Of a stretch of 31,341 nucleotides of DNA, positions 8,527 to 16,712 are shown piece by piece. Position 1 is the first letter of the stretch, and every line of letters starts with the position of its first letter. The notes under the pieces were generated by a model. That model was not told where the DNA came from. It made no database searches and was given only the letters and a program-made list of their open reading frames with translations. A program made the translations under genes and the position numbers. Source of the stretch: JAGFIY01 sp964499285 (lineage in GTDB: Bacteria; Bacteroidota; Ignavibacteria; Ignavibacteriales; Melioribacteraceae); the NCBI GenBank assembly GCA_964499285.1, contig CAZCLA010000032.1:1-31341 (forward strand). The letters are read 5' to 3'.

Positions 8527-8545
8527 CGAAAACAGCTTGTTTTCG
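8527..8545. promoter_or_regulatory. 8-bp inverted repeat upstream of glycosyltransferase gene
   Basis: CGAAAACA (8527-8534) and TGTTTTCG (8538-8545) are perfect inverted copies separated by GCT. The element lies 28 nt upstream of the minus-strand ATG at 8499. It is either an operator or a hairpin in the 5' leader of that gene. No T-tract supports a terminator on the minus strand. Confidence 0.35.
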
Positions 8546-8586
8546 AACAATATGTAATAATTACTATGTCTAAAATATCACACATA

Positions 8587-8602
8587 AGTGACTTTAGTCA
8601 CA
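8587..8602. promoter_or_regulatory. CRP/FNR-family-like operator candidate
   Basis: AGTGACTTTAGTCACA has half-sites GTGA and TCAC separated by exactly 6 nt, the layout of the CRP consensus TGTGA-N6-TCACA, with one outer mismatch. It lies in the 228-bp gap between divergent genes starting at 8499 (minus) and 8728 (plus), a position suitable for regulating either one. No CRP-family regulator gene is in the window to confirm it. Confidence 0.4.
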
Positions 8603-8727
8603 CAACTCTATTGCATAAATACTGAGATTTGTTGATTAAAATTTAAGCGGAACTCAAGCTTAATAATTTTGTCTAAGAATATACAAAAAATGAGGCATTA
8701 ACTTTCAGGTGTTAAGCCCGAAAAATT

Positions 8728-9027
8728 ATGGAAATATTTCAGCTTACATATGGTTTTTTAATGACACTTCTCTTAAGTGCGGGAGTTATGATGCTTACAA
8801 TGGTGTATATTCATGATGTAAAAATCAATTCATCATTAACTCTTCGCAAGAGTTTGGAAACTCAAAACAAATCATTTATTAATCAAATAGCATCACTAAA
8901 TCCCCGGCCAAACTCATTCAGTCGTTTTACCGGATGTTTACTATTTGATTCCAACAATATAGGAGAATTTTTTATCTCTAAAAATTATCCCGCAAGCGGG
9001 GTAGTTGTTCCGGTCTACAAAATATAG
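8728..9027 (+). CDS. Small single-pass membrane protein, unknown function
   Basis: This 99-residue protein has one hydrophobic helix at about 8-28 (GFLMTLLLSAGVMMLTMVYI), followed by a polar region of about 70 residues with one Cys. I do not recognise a family. The start lacks a convincing ribosome-binding site. It precedes the RlpA-like gene by 55 nt on the same strand and probably shares its transcript, which ends at the terminator at 9596-9620. A role in the envelope is inferred only from the helix and the neighbour. Confidence 0.6.
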   Translation: MEIFQLTYGFLMTLLLSAGVMMLTMVYIHDVKINSSLTLRKSLETQNKSFINQIASLNPRPNSFSRFTGCLLFDSNNIGEFFISKNYPASGVVVPVYKI

Positions 9028-9082
9028 TTCCCTTTTTTCCTAGAAGTATTTATTTATTATTAACAAACTATGAGGCAAATTA

Positions 9083-9574
9083 GTGCGTAAAATAAAAATA
9101 ATGATAGTTACCGTTGTAGTTCTGACGGGATTGGCACTGCTGGTTCCGAATATAGTGGCGGCTATCGAAAATGATTCCGATGTTTCTTATGGAATAGATA
9201 TAAGCGCAATCGATGTTCGAATTACGGAATCATTAATTAAAATAGAAGACAAAGGTTCAATGATCGCTTCCTGGTACGGACCTAAGTTCCATGGACGGCT
9301 CACCGCGAATGGCGAATCGTATGACCAAATGGGTTATACCGCGGCTCATAAATCTCTTCCGTTCGGAACAATACTTAGGTTAATAAATCCCGAAAACGGA
9401 AAATCTGTTATAGTACGAATAAACGATCGAGGACCTTATATTAATGGAAGAGACATTGATCTTTCTAAAGGTGCTGCAATAGCCTTAGGTTCACTTAATA
9501 ACGGTGTGATAAAGGTGAATGTACAGCAGATATATTCGGATGAGTCATTAATGCCCGTCGACGGAAAAATGTAA
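9083..9574 (+). CDS. RlpA-like double-psi beta-barrel protein (septal-ring/peptidoglycan family)
   Basis: This 163-residue protein has an N-terminal signal or anchor helix (about 5-28) and an RlpA-type double-psi barrel (about 58-150). Motifs are ASWYGPKFHGRLTANGE and RINDRGPYINGRDIDLS. Glu78 (in NGESYD) and Asp115 (in NDRGPY) match the residues needed for lytic transglycosylase activity in the Pseudomonas RlpA, so an enzyme that cleaves denuded glycan strands is plausible. There is no lipobox Cys and no C-terminal SPOR domain, unlike classic RlpA, so septal targeting is uncertain. The start is GTG at 9083 with a GAGG about 8 nt upstream. A strong intrinsic terminator follows 21 nt after the stop. 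Confidence 0.85.
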   Translation: MRKIKIMIVTVVVLTGLALLVPNIVAAIENDSDVSYGIDISAIDVRITESLIKIEDKGSMIASWYGPKFHGRLTANGESYDQMGYTAAHKSLPFGTILRLINPENGKSVIVRINDRGPYINGRDIDLSKGAAIALGSLNNGVIKVNVQQIYSDESLMPVDGKM

Positions 9575-9595
9575 TCCATTTTGTGAATTAAATTT

Positions 9596-9620
9596 AAGTC
9601 CGGTTTTTCCGGACTTTTTT
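9596..9620 (+). terminator. Intrinsic terminator after RlpA-like gene
   Basis: AAGTCCGG (9596-9603) pairs perfectly with CCGGACTT (9609-9616) across a TTTTT loop, and a T-run continues to 9620. This 8-bp GC-cored hairpin with a U-tract is the clearest rho-independent terminator in the window. It isolates the 8728-9574 unit from the kinase gene starting at 9675. Confidence 0.9.
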
Positions 9621-9674
9621 ATTTTAAAGAATTGTTTTCAAGAAATAATTACCTAATTGCATTAATTTAATTTT

Positions 9675-12600
9675 ATGATCCCCAGAAATTATGTCAACAT
9701 ATTATTGTCGGTTGTTTCCTTTGTCTTTTTACAAAATTGTGCTCAGGATAAGAACCTCAACACCGGTATGGATGAACCGGCAACATATTGGCACAAAGAC
9801 CTTGATGTGGATTTAGGGGCAAAAACAGAAACTCTTGAAAACGGATCGACCCTTATCATTTCCAGAGGTCGTGGAGAGAACATAAGAGGTTTTGTTTATC
9901 AAAAAATTATTGAGGAATGGATAACCGTTGATTCATTCGATTATTCAGATTATCCACAGCTATCTTCGATTGGAAACACATTTTACTATATCTACCATCA
10001 AACCCATCACGGTTTTTATAGACCAAGAATGTTTAAAGTAAAAGAAGGAATTAATTCCGAGATATCTCTTCCGGCAATAATGTGGGATGATACCGATTAC
10101 GTTATGTGGCGTGGAATGTCGGTGCTTTCCGAAAACAATATCTGGCTCGTGGGACAGCATGGCAACATCATTCATTTTGATGGAAACTCATGGAAAAAGA
10201 TAAAAAATCCAGCCGAAAATCTTGAACGCATTGATTTAAGCAAAGGAGATCTTACTTCTATTAAAATGATAAATAACAACACTGGGGTTAGTGTTGGAAA
10301 AGATGGAATGATTTTAAAGTACAATGGTAATTATTGGCGTAAACTAAATGCTTATACGGACAAATTTTTTAATTCTGTTGATTTGAACGAAAATGGTAAG
10401 GGATGGATAGTCGGTGAGAAAGGGACAATAATTCGAATTGAAGGCGACAGTTTAACTGATAGATCGCTGAACGAAGCGGTCGACCTCAATTCAGTAAAAA
10501 TTATAGATGAGAACAACGCTGTTGCCGTGGGAAATAATTCAAGTTTGTACATCTACAAAAACGGATTATGGAAGCGCGATTCTTCAGCATTGAGCATCAC
10601 AGATGATTATGTGGATGTGGAAGTGATCTCATCCGAAACCGGAAAAAATTTTTTCTTGCTCGTCGGGCTGGAAGGAGTTTATTCAAATTCGGAAGTGCTT
10701 GGTTTTTCATTTACAAAAATTACAACTCAGGCAAATATTAAAAACTTCGGCAATGCTGGTGTATTCTTTCAACAGTTTGGTGAATTTCCATCACTTATGG
10801 TTGAAAACGAAAATAGTGCAGTTGTTCTATATGACAACAATGGAAATAACATTTTTATTGAAAAGCTGCTGCCTTTAACCGGAAATGTTAATACAAATCT
10901 CTCAGCAAAATCAATTGTTGCTGATTTTAATAACGACGGATTTAAAGACATCATATTAATCTACTCCGCTACACTTTTTTATTTCTTCCTAGGACAAGAT
11001 GACGGATCGTTTATTGACGCAACAAGTTCTAGCGGATTGAGCTTCGAGTCGATTGATCAGATTTTGAAAATGACTATTTCAACCGCAGATTTTAATGCAG
11101 ATGGATTTCTGGATATCTACATAACGAACCACAATTCACGCGACTATCTCTTCGAAGGTAACGGTGCCGACAGATTTATAGATCGATACTCAACCTCTGG
11201 CATTGAGAAGGAACTCGGCTATGAGTCTTTCGGAGCAACAATTGCCGATTACAATAACGATAATCTCCCGGATGTTTTTTTAACTTACAAGCAAAGAATC
11301 GGCTCAAGAAATTCGGATTTATTTATTAATGAAGGTGATTTTAAGTTCCGGAGAAAAATTGATTCAGCATTTGTCACCGGTGAATCTCCGCTTACCTATT
11401 CCTCTCTTTCTGCCGACTTTGACAACAACGGAGCAAACGATATTCTTGTTTTCTCCAATCGAGTTCCACCAGCAATTTACTTAAACGATGGTAATGCAGA
11501 TTTTAGAAATGCTTCATCTGAGTTTTCTCTGGATGAAATAATCTATCATCCTGATCCTACAACTGGTCTGCTTGGTGCGGCAGATGTAAACAACGACGGC
11601 TTTATTGATATTTTTATGAGCAATAAATTGTATCTCAACCGTAGCGGCAAAAAATTCGAAGCAGCAGGCGGTACGGGAATAAATTTTACCGGCAATCCAA
11701 GTTTTGCTGATATCGATCTCGACGGTGATTTTGATCTTTTCGTCGGAAGCTCTACAACCTCACTTGGCAGTGGCGAAAGAGCTGCAATTTTCAGAAATAA
11801 CTTAAACAACGGCAATTTTGCATTCATCGAATTATTGACTGATCGTTCCAACAGAGACGCTATTGGTTCAAAAATATTTATAAAGTCGTTTGATATTGAT
11901 GGAAAACTAATAAATAATTTGCTCTACGAGGTCGGAACCGGTTCCTCTCCGATAGCTCAAAATAATTTAAATGTTCATTTAATTGGAATTCCACAAGCCG
12001 ACTCGATTTCTGCAGAGATTATATTCCCAAACGGAACTGTAAAAGAGATAGAAAAGATAAAGAGAAAACAAAAATATACTGTTTATGAATCCGGGTTGAT
12101 TCTTAACAAAATCATTTTAGCATTCAACTCGATTGATCGTTCGATAAAAACCATAAATGTTTTTTATGAAATAGTGAGACTTGTTGTACTTGCTTTGCTA
12201 TTTGTTCTTTCGCTTTTCTCTTTAAGAAAATTTGATAAAAATGATTTCAGAACGGGAATATCTGCCCTATTAATATTTTTGATTTTTCTGATGCTTGTTC
12301 ATTTCTTTCATAATTATAGAAGTACTATTAGCATTTTAATTCCAATAATAGCACCGGTATTTGTGTTTATTCTTTTCGCTTATGCAGTTTCCCAGATAAA
12401 GGAAACAAGGGCGAGAAAATTCATTTCTCATTTCAAAATAGAATCTATTATTGGCGAAGGCGGAATGGGAAAAGTTTATAAAGCTGCCGATATTCACACA
12501 AAGCAAGTGATTGCACTAAAGGTTCTTCACCCGCAGTTAATGAACGACCCGGAGAACAAGAAAAGACTTACGACAGAAGGACAGATTCTTTCGTCTTTTG

Positions 12601-13217
12601 ACCATCCGCATATAATCAGAGTTTCGGAAATCGGTGAAGCAAAGGATTATAGTTTTATTGCTATGGATTATCTGCCAAACGGAACTCTGCAAAACTTTAT
12701 TGAAGAAAAATTTCCACTGCCGCAAAACCAAGTAAAGCGGATACTGATCCAAATCTGCGAGGGTCTTTCGGCAATTCATTCACAAAAAGTAATTCATCGT
12801 GATCTTAAATCAGCAAATATTATGTTCGATGATGAGATGAACATAAAAATTATGGACTTCGGACTATCAAAATCTCCGCTCGTTTCACAAATGACATCGC
12901 TTGGAACAGTAATAGGAACATTGGGTTATGTTGCGCCGGAACAAGTTACAAATATCAAGGTGGATGAAAGGACGGATATTTTTTCACTTGGTGTTATAAT
13001 GTATCAAATGCTTACAAACTCTCTTCCATTTAAGGGCGAAAACGAAATAGCTCTTATTCATTCAATTTTTAATACAATTCCCGAGAATCCGTCATTGATT
13101 AATAAATCAGTATCAAAAATTCAAGATCAGGTTGTGCTGAAAGCTATTGCAAAAGACCCGAATGATAGATATACTAACTGCAAAATTTTGCAACTTGATA
13201 TAGAAAAATATTTTTAG
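9675..13217 (+). CDS. Receptor Ser/Thr protein kinase with propeller, FG-GAP and ASPIC/UnbV ectodomain
   Basis: This is a 1180-residue fusion. An N-terminal signal ends near Cys22 (LQNC, a non-canonical lipobox). Residues about 150-300 hold Ycf48/BNR-like propeller repeats (WLVGQHGNIIHFDGNSW and relatives). FG-GAP/VCBS repeats with DxNxDG-type loops start at 417, 472, 525, 581, 637 and 679, and an ASPIC/UnbV-like domain covers about 725-815. Three membrane helices follow (834-853, 861-879, 885-905), which place the C-terminus in the cytoplasm. A complete Hanks-type kinase follows: GEGGMG (927-932), Lys949, HRD (1041-1043), DFG Asp1061, APE (1087-1089). The FG-GAP loops are typical calcium-binding loops. 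The stop overlaps the ribosome-binding site of the next gene, a sigma-54 activator, suggesting a kinase-substrate pair. Ligand and target are unproven. Confidence 0.92.
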   Translation: MIPRNYVNILLSVVSFVFLQNCAQDKNLNTGMDEPATYWHKDLDVDLGAKTETLENGSTLIISRGRGENIRGFVYQKIIEEWITVDSFDYSDYPQLSSIGNTFYYIYHQTHHGFYRPRMFKVKEGINSEISLPAIMWDDTDYVMWRGMSVLSENNIWLVGQHGNIIHFDGNSWKKIKNPAENLERIDLSKGDLTSIKMINNNTGVSVGKDGMILKYNGNYWRKLNAYTDKFFNSVDLNENGKGWIVGEKGTIIRIEGDSLTDRSLNEAVDLNSVKIIDENNAVAVGNNSSLYIYKNGLWKRDSSALSITDDYVDVEVISSETGKNFFLLVGLEGVYSNSEVLGFSFTKITTQANIKNFGNAGVFFQQFGEFPSLMVENENSAVVLYDNNGNNIFIEKLLPLTGNVNTNLSAKSIVADFNNDGFKDIILIYSATLFYFFLGQDDGSFIDATSSSGLSFESIDQILKMTISTADFNADGFLDIYITNHNSRDYLFEGNGADRFIDRYSTSGIEKELGYESFGATIADYNNDNLPDVFLTYKQRIGSRNSDLFINEGDFKFRRKIDSAFVTGESPLTYSSLSADFDNNGANDILVFSNRVPPAIYLNDGNADFRNASSEFSLDEIIYHPDPTTGLLGAADVNNDGFIDIFMSNKLYLNRSGKKFEAAGGTGINFTGNPSFADIDLDGDFDLFVGSSTTSLGSGERAAIFRNNLNNGNFAFIELLTDRSNRDAIGSKIFIKSFDIDGKLINNLLYEVGTGSSPIAQNNLNVHLIGIPQADSISAEIIFPNGTVKEIEKIKRKQKYTVYESGLILNKIILAFNSIDRSIKTINVFYEIVRLVVLALLFVLSLFSLRKFDKNDFRTGISALLIFLIFLMLVHFFHNYRSTISILIPIIAPVFVFILFAYAVSQIKETRARKFISHFKIESIIGEGGMGKVYKAADIHTKQVIALKVLHPQLMNDPENKKRLTTEGQILSSFDHPHIIRVSEIGEAKDYSFIAMDYLPNGTLQNFIEEKFPLPQNQVKRILIQICEGLSAIHSQKVIHRDLKSANIMFDDEMNIKIMDFGLSKSPLVSQMTSLGTVIGTLGYVAPEQVTNIKVDERTDIFSLGVIMYQMLTNSLPFKGENEIALIHSIFNTIPENPSLINKSVSKIQDQVVLKAIAKDPNDRYTNCKILQLDIEKYF

Positions 13218-13225
13218 GTGAGAAT

Positions 13226-14950
13226 ATGCTCCCCGGCGATACTACCAGAGAAAAACTCAGTAAAAAGTTCGGTGATTTCGTAAGTGAAATTTCTGGAGAT
13301 TTTTTGCAAGTAACGCAAAATCTCAAAAGCGGAGAACCGACAGACCTCACTATAAAACTTGTCGAATCAATCTTTAAGAAAACCTTAAGATTTTCAAGAA
13401 ATTTTAATGCTGAAATTGAAGAATATTTGGACGGTTCTGAAAAGCTTCGGGAAAAGATTGATTACCTTACAGAAGAAAACCGAAAACTTGAGATTCTTTA
13501 TTCATCCGGCATCCAATTTCTATCCGACATCGAATTGAAAGTTTTGATGCAGAAAGCAGTCGAGACGGTAGTAAAGGAATTAAAAGCCGACGAGGGCTTT
13601 ATAATAATAACTGACGAAAATGCGGAGATTGATTCAATCTTTGCGAAAAATATAGATCCCGAAGTTGATTCTTCAGCAAAAGATCTTAGCACTTCGGTAA
13701 TTAAAAACAGTCTTGAAAATCTTAAACCCGTAAGTTTAAGTGATATTAAAAGCGAACATGAATTTTCTAAGCAGAACAGTGTTGTCAGTTTAGGTTTATC
13801 TGCAGTGATTTGTGTCCCTTTAATTTCTGGAAACTCTGTTCTCGGCGCGGTTTATCTTGATAGACGCAACAAGCAGAATCCCTTTTCCGATAACGATTTG
13901 AAATTTCTTATATCGTTTTCTAAACAAATAGTGAAAGGTTTGGAAATAACGATGGAAATTTCTTCGCTCGAACAAAGGCTTGTTGAACGATCGGGCGATA
14001 GATTCAATTCACTTCGTGATGAATTTAAATGTGATGATATTGTAGGGGAAAGCAAGGAACTTTACACAGTGCTGAATCTTGCATCAAAGCTGGCAAAATC
14101 AGAAATACCGATTCTTATTCTCGGTGAAAACGGAACAGGAAAAGAATTAATCGCCAAAGCAATACACAATAATTGCAGTAGGAACGGCGGACCATTCGTC
14201 GCCCTGAATTGTGCGGCAATTCCCGAAGAACTGCTTGAATCCGAGTTGTTTGGTTATGAAGAAGGTGCATTTACGGGAGCAAAAAATTCAAAGCCCGGAA
14301 AAATTGAGACGGCTGACGGCGGCACTCTATTCCTCGATGAAATCGGGGATCTTTCTTTAACGCTTCAAGCAAAACTTCTTCGAGTGCTTCAAACAAAAGA
14401 ACTCGGAAGATTAGGTTCGACATCTTCCAGAAAAATTGATATGCGAATTATTTCCGCGACCAATCAGAATTTAGCAGAGATGGTCAAGGAGAAAAAATTC
14501 AGAGAGGATCTTTATTATAGAATTAAGGTGATGGATATTACAATTCCTCCGCTCAGAAAAAGGAAGGACGATATCGCAAGCTTAGTTGAATATATGATTG
14601 AAAAATATTCTGGTGGTGAGAAGTTTGATATTTCTCCGAAATTTATTGCATTACTGGAGGCTTACGATTGGCCGGGAAATATCCGTGAACTTGAAAATGT
14701 TGTTCAACGTAGCATTGCTCTTGCAAAAAATAATTACATCGATCAAGAAAATCTTCCCGAAGAAATTGCCGGAATCGAAACAGTTGTTGATCCAAGTGAG
14801 GATAAAACACTTGAAGAAGCCGAAAAAGAATTTAGAAGAAGTTATCTAAAGAAGGTAATAAATCAATCCTCATCAAAAGCCGAAGCAGCGGAAAAATTGG
14901 GAATAAACCGATCGCATTTGCATAAACTAATAGCCCAATTGGATATATAA
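13226..14950 (+). CDS. GAF-domain sigma-54-dependent transcriptional activator (no receiver)
   Basis: This is a 574-residue activator. The N-terminal region (1-90) is helical and ends in a coiled coil. A GAF domain spans about 95-240 (KADEGFIIIT, SAVICVPLI, LGAVYLDRR). The AAA+ core has Walker A GENGTGKE (300-307), intact GAFTGA (347-352), Walker B GGTLFLDE (365-372) and WPGNIREL (482-489). A Fis-type HTH lies at about 550-571. There is no Asp-bearing receiver, so it is not a two-component regulator. Control could come through GAF ligand binding or Ser/Thr phosphorylation by the adjacent receptor kinase. AGGTGAG at 13216-13222 overlaps the kinase stop, and the ATG is 9 nt after that stop, so the pair is cotranscribed and probably translationally coupled. 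Confidence 0.94.
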   Translation: MLPGDTTREKLSKKFGDFVSEISGDFLQVTQNLKSGEPTDLTIKLVESIFKKTLRFSRNFNAEIEEYLDGSEKLREKIDYLTEENRKLEILYSSGIQFLSDIELKVLMQKAVETVVKELKADEGFIIITDENAEIDSIFAKNIDPEVDSSAKDLSTSVIKNSLENLKPVSLSDIKSEHEFSKQNSVVSLGLSAVICVPLISGNSVLGAVYLDRRNKQNPFSDNDLKFLISFSKQIVKGLEITMEISSLEQRLVERSGDRFNSLRDEFKCDDIVGESKELYTVLNLASKLAKSEIPILILGENGTGKELIAKAIHNNCSRNGGPFVALNCAAIPEELLESELFGYEEGAFTGAKNSKPGKIETADGGTLFLDEIGDLSLTLQAKLLRVLQTKELGRLGSTSSRKIDMRIISATNQNLAEMVKEKKFREDLYYRIKVMDITIPPLRKRKDDIASLVEYMIEKYSGGEKFDISPKFIALLEAYDWPGNIRELENVVQRSIALAKNNYIDQENLPEEIAGIETVVDPSEDKTLEEAEKEFRRSYLKKVINQSSSKAEAAEKLGINRSHLHKLIAQLDI

Positions 14951-15089
14951 TTTCGCATTATAACTACTAATGTTTATATTGAACTATTCATCGCCGCCTC
15001 TGATTGAGTATGTACCTTTAACCGCATAATCGAAAAACTTTAAAATCAACATATTTTAGCAGCATATATCCACCGGAAAATTTAGATCG

Positions 15090-15121
15090 TTTGTCTGCTT
15101 TATTCCCTTTTCTTATCTTTA
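15090..15121 (+). promoter_or_regulatory. Bacteroidota-type -33/-7 promoter candidate
   Basis: TTTG at 15090-15093 is separated by 20 nt from TATCTTTA at 15114-15121. This fits the TTTG / TAnnTTTG pattern of primary-sigma promoters in Bacteroidota, with one mismatch at the last base. The ATG of the downstream small membrane protein is at 15141, giving a leader of about 10-15 nt. It lies in the 190-bp gap after the sigma-54 activator gene, which otherwise shows nothing recognisable. Confidence 0.5.
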
Positions 15122-15140
15122 CACCTAAATTAATTTAATT

Positions 15141-15458
15141 ATGAAAACGAAGACGAAAAAAACTATAGATTTTCTAATTATCATTCTCGTGTTTGCATTA
15201 ACTGGTTCGAGCGTGGCTTATCTATCCGGAATAATTATGAGCGGACTCGGTTTTGAGCCATGGACATTCTCATATGTTCTCGGTTATATGCTTATGATTT
15301 TTCCTTTGTATCAAGGATTAACACTCGTTTATGCCGCAATTTTTGGGAAGTTTAATTTCTTCTATACACGACAGAAAAAAATTGCTCTTAAGATCATCTC
15401 GCTATTTAAGCGTTCTAAAAAAGAAATTTCAATCACATCCGAAACCACAAATTCCTAA
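15141..15458 (+). CDS. DUF6787-like small membrane protein
   Basis: This 105-residue protein has two or three hydrophobic segments (about 10-34, 42-66) and a basic C-terminal tail. The spacing of FALTGSSVAYLSGIIM, the YQG in the second segment and FGKFNFFYTRQKK recalls the DUF6787 family of short Bacteroidota membrane proteins, whose function is unknown. The family call is from memory of the pattern and is moderate. It has its own promoter candidate at 15090-15121 and lies 93 nt before the channel gene on the same strand. Confidence 0.7.
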   Translation: MKTKTKKTIDFLIIILVFALTGSSVAYLSGIIMSGLGFEPWTFSYVLGYMLMIFPLYQGLTLVYAAIFGKFNFFYTRQKKIALKIISLFKRSKKEISITSETTNS

Positions 15459-15488
15459 TACTTAAACTCACTGTTGTTTCCTAAATTA

Positions 15489-15520
15489 TTTGATTCTTTT
15501 TCGAGAATACATTATTCTTT
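15489..15520 (+). promoter_or_regulatory. Weak -33/-7 promoter candidate upstream of channel gene
   Basis: TTTG at 15489-15492 and TATTCTTT at 15513-15520 have the same 20-nt spacing as the promoter at 15090-15121, but the -7 element has two mismatches to TAnnTTTG. A small inverted repeat, AGAATA-cat-TATTCT, spans 15504-15518 and overlaps the -7 box. Low confidence. Confidence 0.25.
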
Positions 15521-15551
15521 TATTTAAATGACAATATTTAAAGGAATGCTA

Positions 15552-16601
15552 ATGAAGAGATTCTTGTTGATGATAATTTTAAGTGTTTTCGCGATAAAGG
15601 CTCAAGAGAAATTAATTGTCGGCACTAAATCTGCCGAACCTTTCACAATAAAGAAAGATAACGGAGAGTGGACCGGAGTTACATTTGACCTATGGAAAAA
15701 GATTGCGGATCAATTAAAACTTGATTATGAAATTAAAGAGTATGACCTTGAGGGAATATTATCAGCAGTCGAATCGGGGGAAGTTGATATTGCTGTTTCA
15801 CCGCTGACGATCACTTCCGAGAGGGAGGAAAAATTTGATTTTACTCACCCATATTTTATAACTGGGTTGAGTATTGCTGCTTCTGCTAAAACAGACGAAG
15901 GATTTTTCAGTCTATTCAGAAGAGTAATTTCTACAGAGTTTTTTGAGGCGGTGGGATTTCTTATTCTATTGCTGTTTGTTATAGGACTTATAACATGGCT
16001 TTTTGAAAGGAAGAAAAATCCGGAGGAGTTCGGTGACGGAAAATCTAAAGGAATTTGGTCAAGCTTTTGGTTTGCTGCCGTTACAATGACCACAGTAGGT
16101 TACGGTGATAAATCCCCAAAATCGATTGGTGGAAGACTAGTAGCATTAGTATGGATGTTTGCCGCGATTATTATTATTTCAAGTATCACTGCTGCTATTG
16201 CATCTGCGTTAACTGTCGGACAGCTCGAAACAAAAGTGAAAGGCTTGAATGATCTTTATTCTGCTAATGTGGGAACCGTTGCTGCTTCATCTGCAGAATC
16301 CTTTTTAATAGATAAAAGAATTAATTATTCGAACTATCAAACGGTTGAAGAAGGAATTGAAGCTATAGCTAGCGGCGAACTTGATGCTTTTGTTTATGAT
16401 GCTCCGATTATGAAGTACATTGTTAAATCAAAAAATCTTTCCGTTAAAGTAAAAGTGCTATCAGTTTCGCTGGAATCAGTGTTTTACGGTTTTGCACTTC
16501 CTGCAAATAGTTCGCTCAGGGAAATGCTTAACCGTGATATAATTGCAAAAATAAGTGCGCCTAAATGGAAGGAAGTAATGTTCAAGTATTTTGGAGATTA
16601 G
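15552..16601 (+). CDS. GluR0-like prokaryotic ionotropic glutamate receptor (ligand-gated K+ channel)
   Basis: I place the start at ATG 15552 (349 residues), not the upstream in-frame ATG at 15528. AAGGA at 15541-15545 sits 6 nt before it, and it then begins directly with the signal peptide MKRFLLMIILSVFAIKAQ. A solute-binding (SBP_bac_3) lobe (about 20-120) with SEREEKFDF, whose Arg91 is the usual carboxylate ligand, is interrupted by a membrane block. That block has a helix at 134-151, a pore loop TTVGYGD (180-186) and a helix at 194-218. The second lobe follows, with LDAFVYDAP near 277-285. This split binding domain around a K+-type filter is the GluR0 architecture, so amino-acid-gated potassium flux across the inner membrane is expected. 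Ligand identity is unknown. Confidence 0.9.
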   Translation: MKRFLLMIILSVFAIKAQEKLIVGTKSAEPFTIKKDNGEWTGVTFDLWKKIADQLKLDYEIKEYDLEGILSAVESGEVDIAVSPLTITSEREEKFDFTHPYFITGLSIAASAKTDEGFFSLFRRVISTEFFEAVGFLILLLFVIGLITWLFERKKNPEEFGDGKSKGIWSSFWFAAVTMTTVGYGDKSPKSIGGRLVALVWMFAAIIIISSITAAIASALTVGQLETKVKGLNDLYSANVGTVAASSAESFLIDKRINYSNYQTVEEGIEAIASGELDAFVYDAPIMKYIVKSKNLSVKVKVLSVSLESVFYGFALPANSSLREMLNRDIIAKISAPKWKEVMFKYFGD

Positions 16602-16712
16602 TGAAATCGAAGATCCATCAGCCAATTTTTCGGTAACTTTTGCACACTCAAAAATGCCTTGCCATTATAGCTATTTATCTTTAAAATCGAAGCATAGATA
16701 TAGGATTATATT

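Noticed and set aside
9131..9148. TGGCAC followed by GTTCC as a sigma-54 site inside the RlpA-like gene
   Set aside because: The -12 GC doublet is absent at the required spacing, and the site is within coding sequence for the signal segment.
15504..15518. AGAATA-cat-TATTCT inverted repeat
   Set aside because: Only 6 bp, AT-rich, and without a T-tract or conserved operator pattern; mentioned only with the promoter candidate.
16676..16683. TATCTTTA as a -7 box upstream of the PorV/PorQ-like gene
   Set aside because: No TTTG occurs 17-23 nt upstream (the nearest is 33 nt away), so the promoter is not supported.
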